This document shows, in pieces, positions 1 to 6,741 of a DNA stretch of 9,702 bases. Source of the DNA: an uncultured Flavobacteriales bacterium (GTDB lineage Bacteria; Bacteroidota; Bacteroidia; Flavobacteriales; Weeksellaceae); assembly GCA_937876095.1 (NCBI GenBank), contig CALFIE010000013.1:1-9702 (forward strand), given 5' to 3'. The position numbers and the translations under genes are program-made. The notes under the pieces were generated by a model. That model did no database searches, had not been told where the DNA came from, and worked only from the letters and a program-made list of their open reading frames with translations. Position 1 is the first letter of the stretch. Each line of letters begins with the position of its first letter.

Positions 1-1
1 T

Positions 2-52
2 AATAATGATGAGCTTTTTCAAGCTTTTTTTGCACCATTTTTTACCACATAG
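2..52 (+). CDS. Possible C-terminal end of a gene entering from the left
   Basis: An open frame runs in from the window edge and stops at TAG (50-52), encoding about 16 residues ending in APFFTT. The only support is position: the stop lies five bases before a symmetric terminator (57-90), where a gene convergent with the minus-strand operon would be expected to end. The fragment is too short to recognise a family, and chance is a fair alternative. Confidence 0.25.
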   Translation, partial: NNDELFQAFFAPFFTT

Positions 53-56
53 TCTA

Positions 57-90
57 AAAAAAACCATCAAAATTATTTGATGGTTTTTTT
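57..90. terminator. Bidirectional intrinsic terminator
   Basis: A perfect 15-base-pair inverted repeat (57-71 with 76-90) surrounds the four-base loop ATTA. The core pairs are ACCATCAAA with TTTGATGGT, and the outer pairs are A-runs with T-runs, so both strands read as a hairpin followed by U residues. It lies about 24 bases past the stop of the beta-barrel gene and ends the minus-strand operon. It could equally end a plus-strand gene arriving from the left. Confidence 0.85.
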
Positions 91-113
91 ATATTAAATT
101 TTCTAAAAAAAAA

Positions 114-791
114 TTAATCGAAAATATAACTTAATCCTAGACTAACTACATGTTCTGATTTACTTTTTATGATGGCAGGATCCATTCCTGGTTCATTCAT
201 CAAACCTTTATAGGTGTTAGAAATTCCTAAATCATATCTACCTGTGATTTCTAATTTTCTCTTGTAGCTATAACCAATTCCAAAACCTAATGCAAAATTA
301 AAACTATTGGCTTTACCATTTACACCAGGATAGAGTGGACTACCTTCTACAGTGTAATATGGTTTTGTAATAGGAGCATTGGTTACTTTTTGGTTAATTA
401 AAAAATTAAATTTTGGACCAAAAAGTGCAAAAAATTCAGATTCTGCTTCAGAAAAATATCCTTTCAGATAGATAGGAACACTGATGTAATTATTTGCATA
501 AACTGCATCATATCCTGATATTTCTTTTGAGTCTTTGTTTTTACCAGATTCACCTGCACCTAAATATTCTATTTCTGGTTGCAAATAGAATTGGTTGTCC
601 TTATCTATTGGGATAATTGCTAAAAATCCACCATAAAAAGAAAATATCGGTCCAGATGGATTGTGTGCATTTCGAACTCTAGAATACGTTCCACCTGCAG
701 TTATACCATATCTGGTGCTGCTAAAATAAATTTTCTGTGCAAACGTAAATGCAAAAGCAAATAATGCAAACAATAAACTGATTTTTTTCAT
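114..791 (-). CDS. Outer-membrane beta-barrel protein (PorT-like/OMP_b-brl family)
   Basis: This encodes 225 residues. An N-terminal signal peptide (residues 1 to about 18, MKKISLLFALFAFAFTFA, probably cut near the Gln at 19) is followed by alternating polar and aromatic stretches typical of short outer-membrane barrels. Examples are GITAGGTYSRV, FYLQPEIEYLG, ISVPIYLKGYF, FALFGPKFNFL, FNFALGFGIGYSY, LEITGRYDLGIS and the final strand HVVSLGLSYIF. The layout and length fit the 'porin family / PorT family' barrels common in Bacteroidota. That label does not mean it is the T9SS component PorT. No enzymatic residues are apparent. The gene starts 22 bases after the sucD stop with no promoter visible, so it is probably the last gene of the operon. 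Its role (pore, adhesin or structural barrel) cannot be told from sequence. The family assignment is good; the function is unknown. Confidence 0.8.
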   Translation of the reverse strand: MKKISLLFALFAFAFTFAQKIYFSSTRYGITAGGTYSRVRNAHNPSGPIFSFYGGFLAIIPIDKDNQFYLQPEIEYLGAGESGKNKDSKEISGYDAVYANNYISVPIYLKGYFSEAESEFFALFGPKFNFLINQKVTNAPITKPYYTVEGSPLYPGVNGKANSFNFALGFGIGYSYKRKLEITGRYDLGISNTYKGLMNEPGMDPAIIKSKSEHVVSLGLSYIFD

Positions 792-813
792 TTGTTGTAT
801 TTTTAATAAATTT

Positions 814-1686
814 TTATGCTAATACTTTTGCAACAGTATCACCAATTTCGGCTGGAGAATCTACCACATTGATTCCGTTTTCTCTCATAATTGCCATTTT
901 TGCTTGTGCAGTATCATCTGCACCGCCTACAATTGCACCAGCGTGACCCATAGTTCTACCTTTTGGCGCAGTTTGTCCTGCAATGAAACCAACTACTGGT
1001 TTTGTAGAACCACTTGCTTTGTACCATCTTGCAGCTTCAGCTTCTAGACTACCACCAATTTCACCAATCATAACTACAGCTTCAGTTTCTGGATCATTTA
1101 TGAATAATTCTAAAGCTTCTTTGGTAGTAGTGCCAATTATTGGATCACCACCAATTCCGATTGCGGTAGAAATTCCGTATCCAGCTTTTACCACTTGATC
1201 TGCTGCTTCATAAGTAAGCGTTCCTGATTTTGAAACGATTCCTACTTTTCCTTTTTTGAAAACAAAACCTGGCATAATTCCGATTTTTGCTTCGTCTGAA
1301 GTGATGATTCCTGGGCAATTTGGACCAATTAATCTGCAATCTCTATCTGCAATATATGCTTTTACTTTTACCATATCAGCAACAGGAATTCCTTCGGTAA
1401 TACATACAATAACTTTAATTCCTGCATCTGCTGCTTCCATAATTGCATCTGCTGCGAAAGCAGGCGGAACAAAAATGATACTTACATTGGCTCCTGCTTT
1501 TTCTACCGCATCTGTTACGGTATTGAAAACTGGTTTCCCCAAATGTTCGGTTCCACCTTTTCCTGGAGTTACACCACCAACTACGTTGGTACCATATTCA
1601 ATCATTTGTTCTGCATGGAAAGTTCCTTCGTTCCCTGTAAATCCTTGTACGATTACTTTTGAATCTTTGTTTACTAATACTGACAT
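814..1686 (-). CDS. sucD: Succinyl-CoA synthetase (ADP-forming) alpha subunit
   Basis: The 290-residue product is the alpha subunit of the TCA-cycle enzyme that interconverts succinyl-CoA and succinate with nucleotide triphosphate formation. The N-terminal half is a CoA-binding Rossmann domain (VIVQGFTGNEGTFHAEQM near residues 11-28, then GGVTPGKGG). The family signature GPNCPGIIT lies at 121-129. The ligase half carries the loop GRTMGHAGAIVGG, in which His248 is the expected phosphohistidine. Length is normal for SucD and all signature regions are intact. The enzyme needs a beta subunit (SucC), which is not encoded in this window, so the two subunits are made from separate loci. The gene follows the lpxD-like gene after 104 bases and precedes the barrel gene by 22. 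A weak promoter-like site lies in the upstream gap, so it may be transcribed both from the operon and alone. Confidence 0.97.
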   Translation of the reverse strand: MSVLVNKDSKVIVQGFTGNEGTFHAEQMIEYGTNVVGGVTPGKGGTEHLGKPVFNTVTDAVEKAGANVSIIFVPPAFAADAIMEAADAGIKVIVCITEGIPVADMVKVKAYIADRDCRLIGPNCPGIITSDEAKIGIMPGFVFKKGKVGIVSKSGTLTYEAADQVVKAGYGISTAIGIGGDPIIGTTTKEALELFINDPETEAVVMIGEIGGSLEAEAARWYKASGSTKPVVGFIAGQTAPKGRTMGHAGAIVGGADDTAQAKMAIMRENGINVVDSPAEIGDTVAKVLA

Positions 1687-1748
1687 ATTATATTTTACTT
1701 TTTTTTGATTGCTTATAAAACAATCGGTATTATACTTATTTTATGTTA

Positions 1749-1774
1749 CAAAATTACTGATTATTATTCAAAAA
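1749..1774 (-). promoter_or_regulatory. Candidate promoter for sucD (weak)
   Basis: On the minus strand TAATTTTG (1756-1749) matches the Bacteroidota -7 element TAnnTTTG. It would start a transcript near 1745, about 60 bases before the sucD ATG. The upstream TTG partner lies only 12 bases away (within TTTTTG, 1774-1769), shorter than the usual 17-23, so the match is partial. The 104-base gap is the second-widest break in the minus-strand string. Confidence 0.3.
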
Positions 1775-1790
1775 TGAGGTTGAAAATAAC

Positions 1791-2693
1791 TTACAAATTT
1801 TTCAATTTCACTTCTTTTTTCAAGTATTCTCTAAATTCTTCGGCTAAACTTCCAAAATAGGTTTTACCGCCTTCTAAATCTCTGTTTACTCCAGTTTTAC
1901 CTAGCAAAACTGCTCCTTTTCCAATTCGTTTTCCTGAAGCCATACCAACTTGTCCCCAAATTGTGACATCATCTTCTATGATGCAACAACCTGCAATCCC
2001 GACTTGTGATGCAATTAAACAACCTTTGCCAATTTGTGTATCGTGACCAATTTGTATTTGGTTGTCTAATTTAGAGCCTGCTCCTATAATCGTAGAATCG
2101 GTTACACCTCTGTCTATGGTACAATTTGCGCCTATTTCTACTTTATTTTCTATAATTACATTTCCTACGGAAAGCATTTTGCGGTAACCTTCTGCATTTT
2201 TGTTGTAATAAAAAGCATCACCACCTAATACAGTCCCAGATTGTATGATACAATCTTTACCAATTTCGGTGCGATCACCAATTACTACATTTGGCATTAT
2301 GATGCAATTGTCACCAATAGACACGTCATTTCCCAAAATTACCGATGGATGAATGATGCAATTTTTACCAATTTTCAGATTTTGATTGGTTTTTTCAAAA
2401 GTTTGTATGCCGGTGTAATGCTCATTAATGATATTAAAATCTCTGAAAGGATCGTCTGAAATCAGAAGTGCTTTTCCTTCTGGAGCATCTACTTCTTTAT
2501 CAATTAAAATGATGGTTGCAGCCGAATTGAGGGCTTTATCGTAATATTTTGGGTGATTTACAAATACAATTTCCCCTGCTTTTACCCGATGAATTTCATT
2601 GGTACCATAAACCAAAAAATTCTCGTCACCAACAAACTTTGCGTCTATCAGTTCTGCAATGGATTTCAGTGATTGTGGTGATTGGAAAGTCAT
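1791..2693 (-). CDS. LpxD-like UDP-3-O-acylglucosamine N-acyltransferase paralogue
   Basis: The 300-residue protein has LpxD architecture. An N-terminal uridine-binding-like domain (about 1-100, with IVFVNHPKY at 42-50 resembling the FLSNPKY region of LpxD) is followed by a left-handed beta-helix of hexapeptide repeats (about 105-265). LpxD transfers 3-hydroxyacyl chains from ACP to UDP-3-O-acylglucosamine in lipid A synthesis. His217 in QIGHDTQIG aligns with the catalytic His239 of E. coli LpxD. However, the position of E. coli His276 is Gly here (SGKRIG, about 251-256), and the usual GGDGFGF motif reads GGDAFYY (157-163). The C-terminal helical part is shorter than in the true lpxD of this operon (300 against 343 residues). 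It may therefore act on a different nucleotide sugar or acyl donor, or be a weak LpxD. Fold confidence is high, substrate confidence low. It follows efp after a 76-base gap that contains a large palindrome. Confidence 0.85.
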   Translation of the reverse strand: MTFQSPQSLKSIAELIDAKFVGDENFLVYGTNEIHRVKAGEIVFVNHPKYYDKALNSAATIILIDKEVDAPEGKALLISDDPFRDFNIINEHYTGIQTFEKTNQNLKIGKNCIIHPSVILGNDVSIGDNCIIMPNVVIGDRTEIGKDCIIQSGTVLGGDAFYYNKNAEGYRKMLSVGNVIIENKVEIGANCTIDRGVTDSTIIGAGSKLDNQIQIGHDTQIGKGCLIASQVGIAGCCIIEDDVTIWGQVGMASGKRIGKGAVLLGKTGVNRDLEGGKTYFGSLAEEFREYLKKEVKLKNL

Positions 2694-2706
2694 ATAGTAC
2701 TATTTG

Positions 2707-2771
2707 GAAGATGGAAGTCAGAAGATGGAAGTCAAAAAAAACTACTGTCTTCCAACTTCTGACTTCATCTT
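2707..2771. repeat. Large imperfect palindrome with tandem 14-base duplication
   Basis: The 14-base unit GAAGATGGAAGTCA occurs twice in tandem (2707-2720, 2721-2734). Bases 2708-2731 pair with 2749-2771 in 22 pairs, with one A-A mismatch (2725/2755) and one bulged G (2713), around a 17-base loop. The outer arm overlaps the efp stop codon. As RNA from the minus strand, the loop, not the tail, carries the run of eight U, so it is not an ordinary terminator. The purine-rich GAAGTCAGAAG style resembles short interspersed intergenic repeats I associate with flavobacterial genomes; that is recollection and was not tested. It could alter efp mRNA stability or read-through into the next gene. Confidence 0.8.
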
Positions 2772-3333
2772 ATTTAACTCTTTCTAGGTAAGAACCGTCT
2801 TCTGTATTTACTTTTATTTTGTCGCCTGCTTCTATGAAAAGTGGAACCATAACTCTTGCTCCTGTTTCTACGATGGCGTTTTTCAGAGCATTGGTTGCGG
2901 TGTTTCCTTTCACACCAGGATCTGCTTCTACTACATCTAGATACACTGTTGGTGGAATTTCGGCAGAAAGTGGTGTTTCATCTGCTTCTTTCAAAATAAT
3001 GGTAACTTCTTCTCCTGCTTTCATAAATTGGGCATTTTCTATCATTTCTTTGTTTAGATAGAGTTGAGAGAAATCATCATTATTCATAAAATGAAAACCA
3101 TTATCATCATCATATAAATATTGAAATTTTCTGGTGATTACTTTTACTTCATCTATTTTGTGACCTGCAGAAAAGGTGTTGTCTATTACTTTCCCATTGG
3201 TTACAGATTTCAGTTTGGTACGTACAAAAGCAGGACCTTTCCCTGGTTTTACGTGTAAAAATTCAATTACTTTGTAAATATCATTACTGTATTCTATACA
3301 AAGTCCTTTCTTGATATCGTTGCTGGTTGCCAT
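2770..3333 (-). CDS. efp: Translation elongation factor P
   Basis: EF-P binds ribosomes stalled on proline-rich stretches between the P and E sites and helps peptide bonds form. The 187-residue length is normal and all three beta-barrel domains are visible: a KOW-like domain I (about 1-65), an OB domain II (about 66-130) and the C-terminal OB domain (131-187). The C-terminal domain contains the family signature region KGNTATNALKNAIVETGA and ends in YLERVK. The tip loop HVKPGKGPAFVR places Lys32 where E. coli EF-P carries its modified lysine. No EpmA/EpmB modification gene is in the window, so the modification state is unknown. The gene lies 73 bases after lpxA; I found no TAnnTTTG element in that gap, so co-transcription with the lpx genes is likely. 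Its stop codon lies in the outer arm of the 2707-2771 palindrome. Confidence 0.97.
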   Translation of the reverse strand: MATSNDIKKGLCIEYSNDIYKVIEFLHVKPGKGPAFVRTKLKSVTNGKVIDNTFSAGHKIDEVKVITRKFQYLYDDDNGFHFMNNDDFSQLYLNKEMIENAQFMKAGEEVTIILKEADETPLSAEIPPTVYLDVVEADPGVKGNTATNALKNAIVETGARVMVPLFIEAGDKIKVNTEDGSYLERVK

Positions 3334-3406
3334 TATAAAATTTTAGTTAAATAGTATTTTTAATGATTTTTATTTTTATTTAAATGAATGATGAAATGTT
3401 CGGAAA

Positions 3407-4195
3407 TTATTCTTTACCAGTTCCGTAACCTTTCACAATTCCTCTTGGTGAATTTTTGATGAATTCTAGAATTTCGTCTCGTTCTGCAGTAGGAAGCATT
3501 TCTTTTTCAATGAGTCTAACTGCTTGTGAAACATTCAATTTCATCTGAAATAGATATCTATAAATTTTCTGAATTTCAAAAATTTTATCATTGGTGAAAC
3601 CTCTTCTTCGAAGTCCTACTGAATTAATTCCTGCATATGATATGGGTTCTCTTCCTACTTTTACATAGGGTGGAATATCTTTTCTGATAAGAGAACCACC
3701 AGAAATCATGGTATGTTTTCCTATTTTTCCAAACTGCTGAATTGCAGACAAACCTCCCATCACTGTAAAATCACCAATCTCTACATGTCCTGCAATACCA
3801 CATCCATTTGCAATAATTACATTATTACCAATAATACAATCGTGTGCGATATGTGAAGTTGCCATAATAAGACAGTTATCTCCAACCTTGGTATATCCCA
3901 AAGCTTTTGTGCCTTTGTTAACAGTAACACACTCTCTCAAAGTGGTACCATCTCCTATAATTACTTGCGTATCTTCTCCGTCAAATTTCAGATCTTGAGG
4001 AATTGCAGAAATCACAGTTCCTGGGAAAATTCTACAATTTTTGCCAATTCTAGCTCCATCCATAATGGTTACATTGGATCCAATCCAAGTTCCTTCTCCT
4101 ATTTCTACATCACCAGCAATGGTTGTAAACGGTTCTACGATTACATTTTTTCTAATTTTGGCTCTTTTGTCTACTGCCGCTAATTGATGGATCAT
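3407..4195 (-). CDS. lpxA: UDP-N-acetylglucosamine O-acyltransferase
   Basis: LpxA catalyses the first lipid A step in the cytoplasm, moving a 3-hydroxyacyl group from ACP to the 3-OH of UDP-GlcNAc. The 262-residue product is a left-handed beta-helix of hexapeptide repeats (about 1-185) with a C-terminal helical domain beginning near SVGLRRRGF (192-200). The signature SHIAHDCIIG gives His115 and catalytic His118, equivalent to E. coli His122 and His125. His137 in AGHVEIGDF matches E. coli His144. The residue aligned with the E. coli Gly173 'hydrocarbon ruler' is Gly (166 in SGGS), which family knowledge links to use of longer acyl chains; the chain length here is inference. The ATG directly abuts the lpxC-fabZ stop with no spacer, so translation is probably coupled. 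The enzyme is a trimer in known members. Confidence 0.97.
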   Translation of the reverse strand: MIHQLAAVDKRAKIRKNVIVEPFTTIAGDVEIGEGTWIGSNVTIMDGARIGKNCRIFPGTVISAIPQDLKFDGEDTQVIIGDGTTLRECVTVNKGTKALGYTKVGDNCLIMATSHIAHDCIIGNNVIIANGCGIAGHVEIGDFTVMGGLSAIQQFGKIGKHTMISGGSLIRKDIPPYVKVGREPISYAGINSVGLRRRGFTNDKIFEIQKIYRYLFQMKLNVSQAVRLIEKEMLPTAERDEILEFIKNSPRGIVKGYGTGKE

Positions 4196-5593
4196 TTAGT
4201 CAATTTTTGTTTTTGCAACTTGCGCCATAAGTTCTGCTTCTACTACTACGCTGTCGCCAACATAGCCGTAACCTTGCATGTGAACAATTCCTCTTCTGAT
4301 TGGTTCTATAAGTTCTATTTTGAAAATAATTTGGTCACCAGGAACTACTTTTTTCTTGAATTTTACATTGTCTATTTTCACGAAATAAGTAGAGTAGTTT
4401 TCAGGATCGGGAACATTGGCAAGTACCAAAATTCCGCCAGCTTGTGCCATTGCTTCTATTTGCAAAACTCCGGGCATAACTGGTTCTTTTGGGAAATGTC
4501 CTACGAAGAAAGGTTCGTTCATAGAAACATTTTTTAATCCAACCACGTGATTTTCTGATAATTCTAAAATTTTATCAATCAATAAAAACGGTGGTCTATG
4601 CGGAAGTAATCGCATAATTCCATTGATATCGTATACTGGTTCTGCTTTTAAATTAAAATCAGGGACATTTTTCTTTTTTTGCAATTTCCACTGTCTGTTT
4701 AGTTTTTTGGCAAATTGAGTATTTACCAAATGACCTGGTTTGTTAGCAATTACTTTGCCTTTAATTTTTACACCAACTAAAGCTAAATCTCCAATTACAT
4801 CTAGCAATTTATGTCTAGCTGCTTCATTGGGATAATTAAGTGTTAGATTGTCTAAAATTCCGTTCGGACGGATAGATACATCTTCTTTTCCGAATGCTTT
4901 TTTTAGTTTATCTGCAGTTTCTGGTGTGAGTTCTTTGTCTACATAAACAATGGCATTAGAAATATCTCCCCCTTTTATCAAGCCATTATCTAACAGCATT
5001 TCTAACTCGTGTAAAAAACTGAAAGTTCTTGCGCTGGAAATCTCGGTATTAAATTCTGAAATATCTTTGATGGTAGCATTTTGTGTCCCCAAAACTTTGG
5101 TGCCAAAATCAACCATGGTTGTTATTTCGTAATGCTCTGAAGGAATAATCGTGATTTCTGAACCTGTAACTGTATCTACATAGTTCATTACTTCTTTTAT
5201 TACCAAATATTCTCTTGGGAAGGCTTGTTCTACCACACCTACTTTTTCTATGGCTTCTACAAAAAATTTAGAAGAACCATCCATAATCGGGGGTTCTGCA
5301 TTGTTCATTTCTATGGTTGCATTGTCTATATCGCAACCAACCAATGCTGCTAAAATATGTTCGCAAGTGTGGATTTTTACTCCCAATTTTTCTAGAGTAG
5401 TTCCACGTTCGGTTGTAGTTACATAATTTACATCAGCTTCTACGTGTGGATTTCCTTCTAGATCGGTTCTTACAAATACAAATCCTGTGTTTTCCTTTGC
5501 TGGCTTTATGGTAACAATAACTTCTTTACCGGTGTGAAGTCCAATTCCTGAAAAGGAAACATTTTCTTTAAGTGTTTTTTGTAGGTCACTCAT
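4196..5593 (-). CDS. lpxC/fabZ: Fused UDP-3-O-acyl-N-acetylglucosamine deacetylase / 3-hydroxyacyl-ACP dehydratase
   Basis: This bifunctional 465-residue protein joins two enzymes. Residues about 1-300 are LpxC, the zinc-dependent deacetylase that commits UDP-3-O-acyl-GlcNAc to lipid A. The motif HTCEH holds Glu78 and zinc ligand His79, HKLLDVIGD supplies His261 and Asp265 (the HxxxD pair), and NKPGHLVN supplies the catalytic His288. A lysine-rich linker (about 301-315) leads to FabZ (about 322-465), which removes water from 3-hydroxyacyl-ACP in fatty-acid elongation. LLPHRPPFLLID is the FabZ entry motif, GHFPKEPVMPGV holds catalytic His366, and LQIEAMAQAG holds Glu380. Both halves look complete. 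The fusion is a known Bacteroidota arrangement that places the two competitors for 3-hydroxyacyl-ACP in one chain. The start ATG overlaps the lpxD stop by eight bases, and the stop abuts lpxA, so all three are translationally linked. Confidence 0.97.
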   Translation of the reverse strand: MSDLQKTLKENVSFSGIGLHTGKEVIVTIKPAKENTGFVFVRTDLEGNPHVEADVNYVTTTERGTTLEKLGVKIHTCEHILAALVGCDIDNATIEMNNAEPPIMDGSSKFFVEAIEKVGVVEQAFPREYLVIKEVMNYVDTVTGSEITIIPSEHYEITTMVDFGTKVLGTQNATIKDISEFNTEISSARTFSFLHELEMLLDNGLIKGGDISNAIVYVDKELTPETADKLKKAFGKEDVSIRPNGILDNLTLNYPNEAARHKLLDVIGDLALVGVKIKGKVIANKPGHLVNTQFAKKLNRQWKLQKKKNVPDFNLKAEPVYDINGIMRLLPHRPPFLLIDKILELSENHVVGLKNVSMNEPFFVGHFPKEPVMPGVLQIEAMAQAGGILVLANVPDPENYSTYFVKIDNVKFKKKVVPGDQIIFKIELIEPIRRGIVHMQGYGYVGDSVVVEAELMAQVAKTKID

Positions 5594-6617
5594 TAGTTTG
5601 ATCTTTTGAGTTTTTTTCTAAATTATTTATTCTATTTACGATTTCAGAAAAATTTCTGAAATGTACGTAGTTTCGTCGGTAATCTCCTGCTGCAATTGCA
5701 GGTGAACCATATAAAATTTCGCCATCTTTGGTGCTAGAATTTACACCACTTTGTGCTTGTATTTTCACTTGATTTCCAATATTGATATGTCCAACAATAC
5801 CAACTTGACCACCAATCATATTCCAATCGCCAATTGTAGTAGATCCTGCAATTCCTGCTTGTGCAGCAATTACATTGTTTTGACCTATTTTCACATTGTG
5901 TGCAATTTGTATAAGATTATCTATTTTGGTACCTTTTCCTATGATGGTAGAACCTATGGTTGCTCTATCTATGGAGCAATTAGAACCAATTTCTACATCA
6001 TTTTCAATGATAACATTTCCTAACTGAGGGATTTTTACAAAGCCATCTTTTGTAGGTTGAAATCCGAAACCATCTCCACCAATTACAGTGTTAGAATGGA
6101 TTACACAATTATCACCTATGATGCAATAATCATAAATTCTTGCGCCGCTATCAATTTTACAATTTTTACCAATTTTCACTCCAATTCCAATATATACTTG
6201 AGGGAAAATCTGCGTTCCATCACCAATTTTGGCGCTTTCTGAAATGTAAGTGAAGGATCCAATATATACGTCATCACCAATTATAGCTGATTCTGCAATT
6301 GAAGTGTAATCTTCGATGCCATTTTTTCTCCCTTTCATTTGTTGGTACAAATTCATAAGTACTTGAAAAGACAAATAAGCATCTTCTACTGCAATAATCG
6401 TTGTTGGATAGGATTTATTTTTTAATAATTTTTCTGAAACTATAAGAACAGAACAGGCAGATTTATCTATATATTCGGCAAATCTTTCTTGTGCTACGAA
6501 CGAAAGGTGTCCTTTTTGACCAGTCTCTATTGGTGAAACGCCCGATATTAAGGCGTTTTCATCACCCAGTACTTTTCCGTTGATATAACCTGCAATTTGC
6601 GAAGCTGTGAATTCCAT
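5586..6617 (-). CDS. lpxD: UDP-3-O-(3-hydroxyacyl)glucosamine N-acyltransferase
   Basis: LpxD adds the second 3-hydroxyacyl chain, to the 2-amino group of UDP-3-O-acylglucosamine, giving UDP-2,3-diacylglucosamine. From the ATG at 6617 the protein has 343 residues, normal for the family. It has an N-terminal uridine-binding domain (about 1-100), a hexapeptide left-handed beta-helix (about 105-300) and a C-terminal helix (FSEIVNRINNLEK). Key motifs are GGDGFGF (180-186), IAHNVKIG with catalytic His240, and VGHINIG with His277, aligning with E. coli His239 and His276. The frame can be extended three codons to a TTG at 6626, but that codon lies inside the -7 promoter element, so ATG (start MEFTASQIAG) is chosen. 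It is the first gene of the operon, divergent from mdh, and overlaps lpxC-fabZ by eight bases (ATGAGTGA). Confidence 0.95.
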   Translation of the reverse strand: MEFTASQIAGYINGKVLGDENALISGVSPIETGQKGHLSFVAQERFAEYIDKSACSVLIVSEKLLKNKSYPTTIIAVEDAYLSFQVLMNLYQQMKGRKNGIEDYTSIAESAIIGDDVYIGSFTYISESAKIGDGTQIFPQVYIGIGVKIGKNCKIDSGARIYDYCIIGDNCVIHSNTVIGGDGFGFQPTKDGFVKIPQLGNVIIENDVEIGSNCSIDRATIGSTIIGKGTKIDNLIQIAHNVKIGQNNVIAAQAGIAGSTTIGDWNMIGGQVGIVGHINIGNQVKIQAQSGVNSSTKDGEILYGSPAIAAGDYRRNYVHFRNFSEIVNRINNLEKNSKDQTNE

Positions 6618-6623
6618 ATCGTG

Positions 6624-6651
6624 CAAAGATAAGAATTTCTCTTTTACACAA
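6624..6651 (-). promoter_or_regulatory. Promoter of the lpx operon
   Basis: On the minus strand TTG (6651-6649), a 17-base spacer and TATCTTTG (6631-6624) match the flavobacterial consensus TTG-N17-23-TAnnTTTG. A start about four to seven bases downstream falls at 6620-6617, on or just before the lpxD ATG (6617). The transcript would then have almost no 5' leader. No other promoter of this quality was found in the minus-strand gaps. Confidence 0.7.
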
Positions 6652-6699
6652 GGTTATTTTGAAAAAAACTTGAAATTTTTGATTTTTTTTTCTTTCAAA

Positions 6700-6730
6700 T
6701 TGCACAAATTTCAAATAATCTGTAATTTTG
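6700..6730 (+). promoter_or_regulatory. Promoter of mdh
   Basis: TTG (6700-6702), a 20-base spacer and TAATTTTG (6723-6730) match the flavobacterial promoter consensus on the plus strand. The predicted start near 6734-6737 gives mdh a leader of about 80 bases. The -33 boxes of this promoter and of the divergent lpx promoter are separated by 48 bases of T-rich sequence. Confidence 0.65.
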
Positions 6731-6741
6731 TAGAATTAGAA

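Noticed and set aside
114..791. Calling the barrel protein the T9SS component PorT
   Set aside because: The PorT-like label covers a broad family of small barrels; nothing in the sequence or neighbourhood ties it to the secretion machinery.
1256..1708. 150-codon open frame on the plus strand opposite sucD
   Set aside because: It lies antisense within a complete, highly conserved sucD and shows no domain. Long antisense frames are expected opposite such codon usage.
1707..1725. Small hairpin GATTG/CAATC in the sucD leader as a riboswitch or attenuator
   Set aside because: Only five base pairs, with no U-run on the sucD strand and no recognised aptamer elements.
5751..6023. Open frames on the plus strand opposite the acyltransferase genes, rich in Asn, Ile, Tyr and Cys
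   Set aside because: The periodic composition simply mirrors the hexapeptide repeats encoded on the other strand.
2241..6300. Periodic short DNA motifs (ccaatt, acaatt, tcacc spaced irregularly) that might suggest a repeat array
   Set aside because: They encode the hexapeptide turns of LpxD, LpxA and the LpxD-like protein; spacing follows the 18-base protein period and the units are not identical, so this is not a CRISPR or tandem repeat.
6615..6626. Upstream TTG as the start of lpxD, adding residues MHD
   Set aside because: The TTG overlaps the -7 element TATCTTTG of the operon promoter, so it would not be within the transcript; the ATG at 6617 gives a normal LpxD N-terminus.
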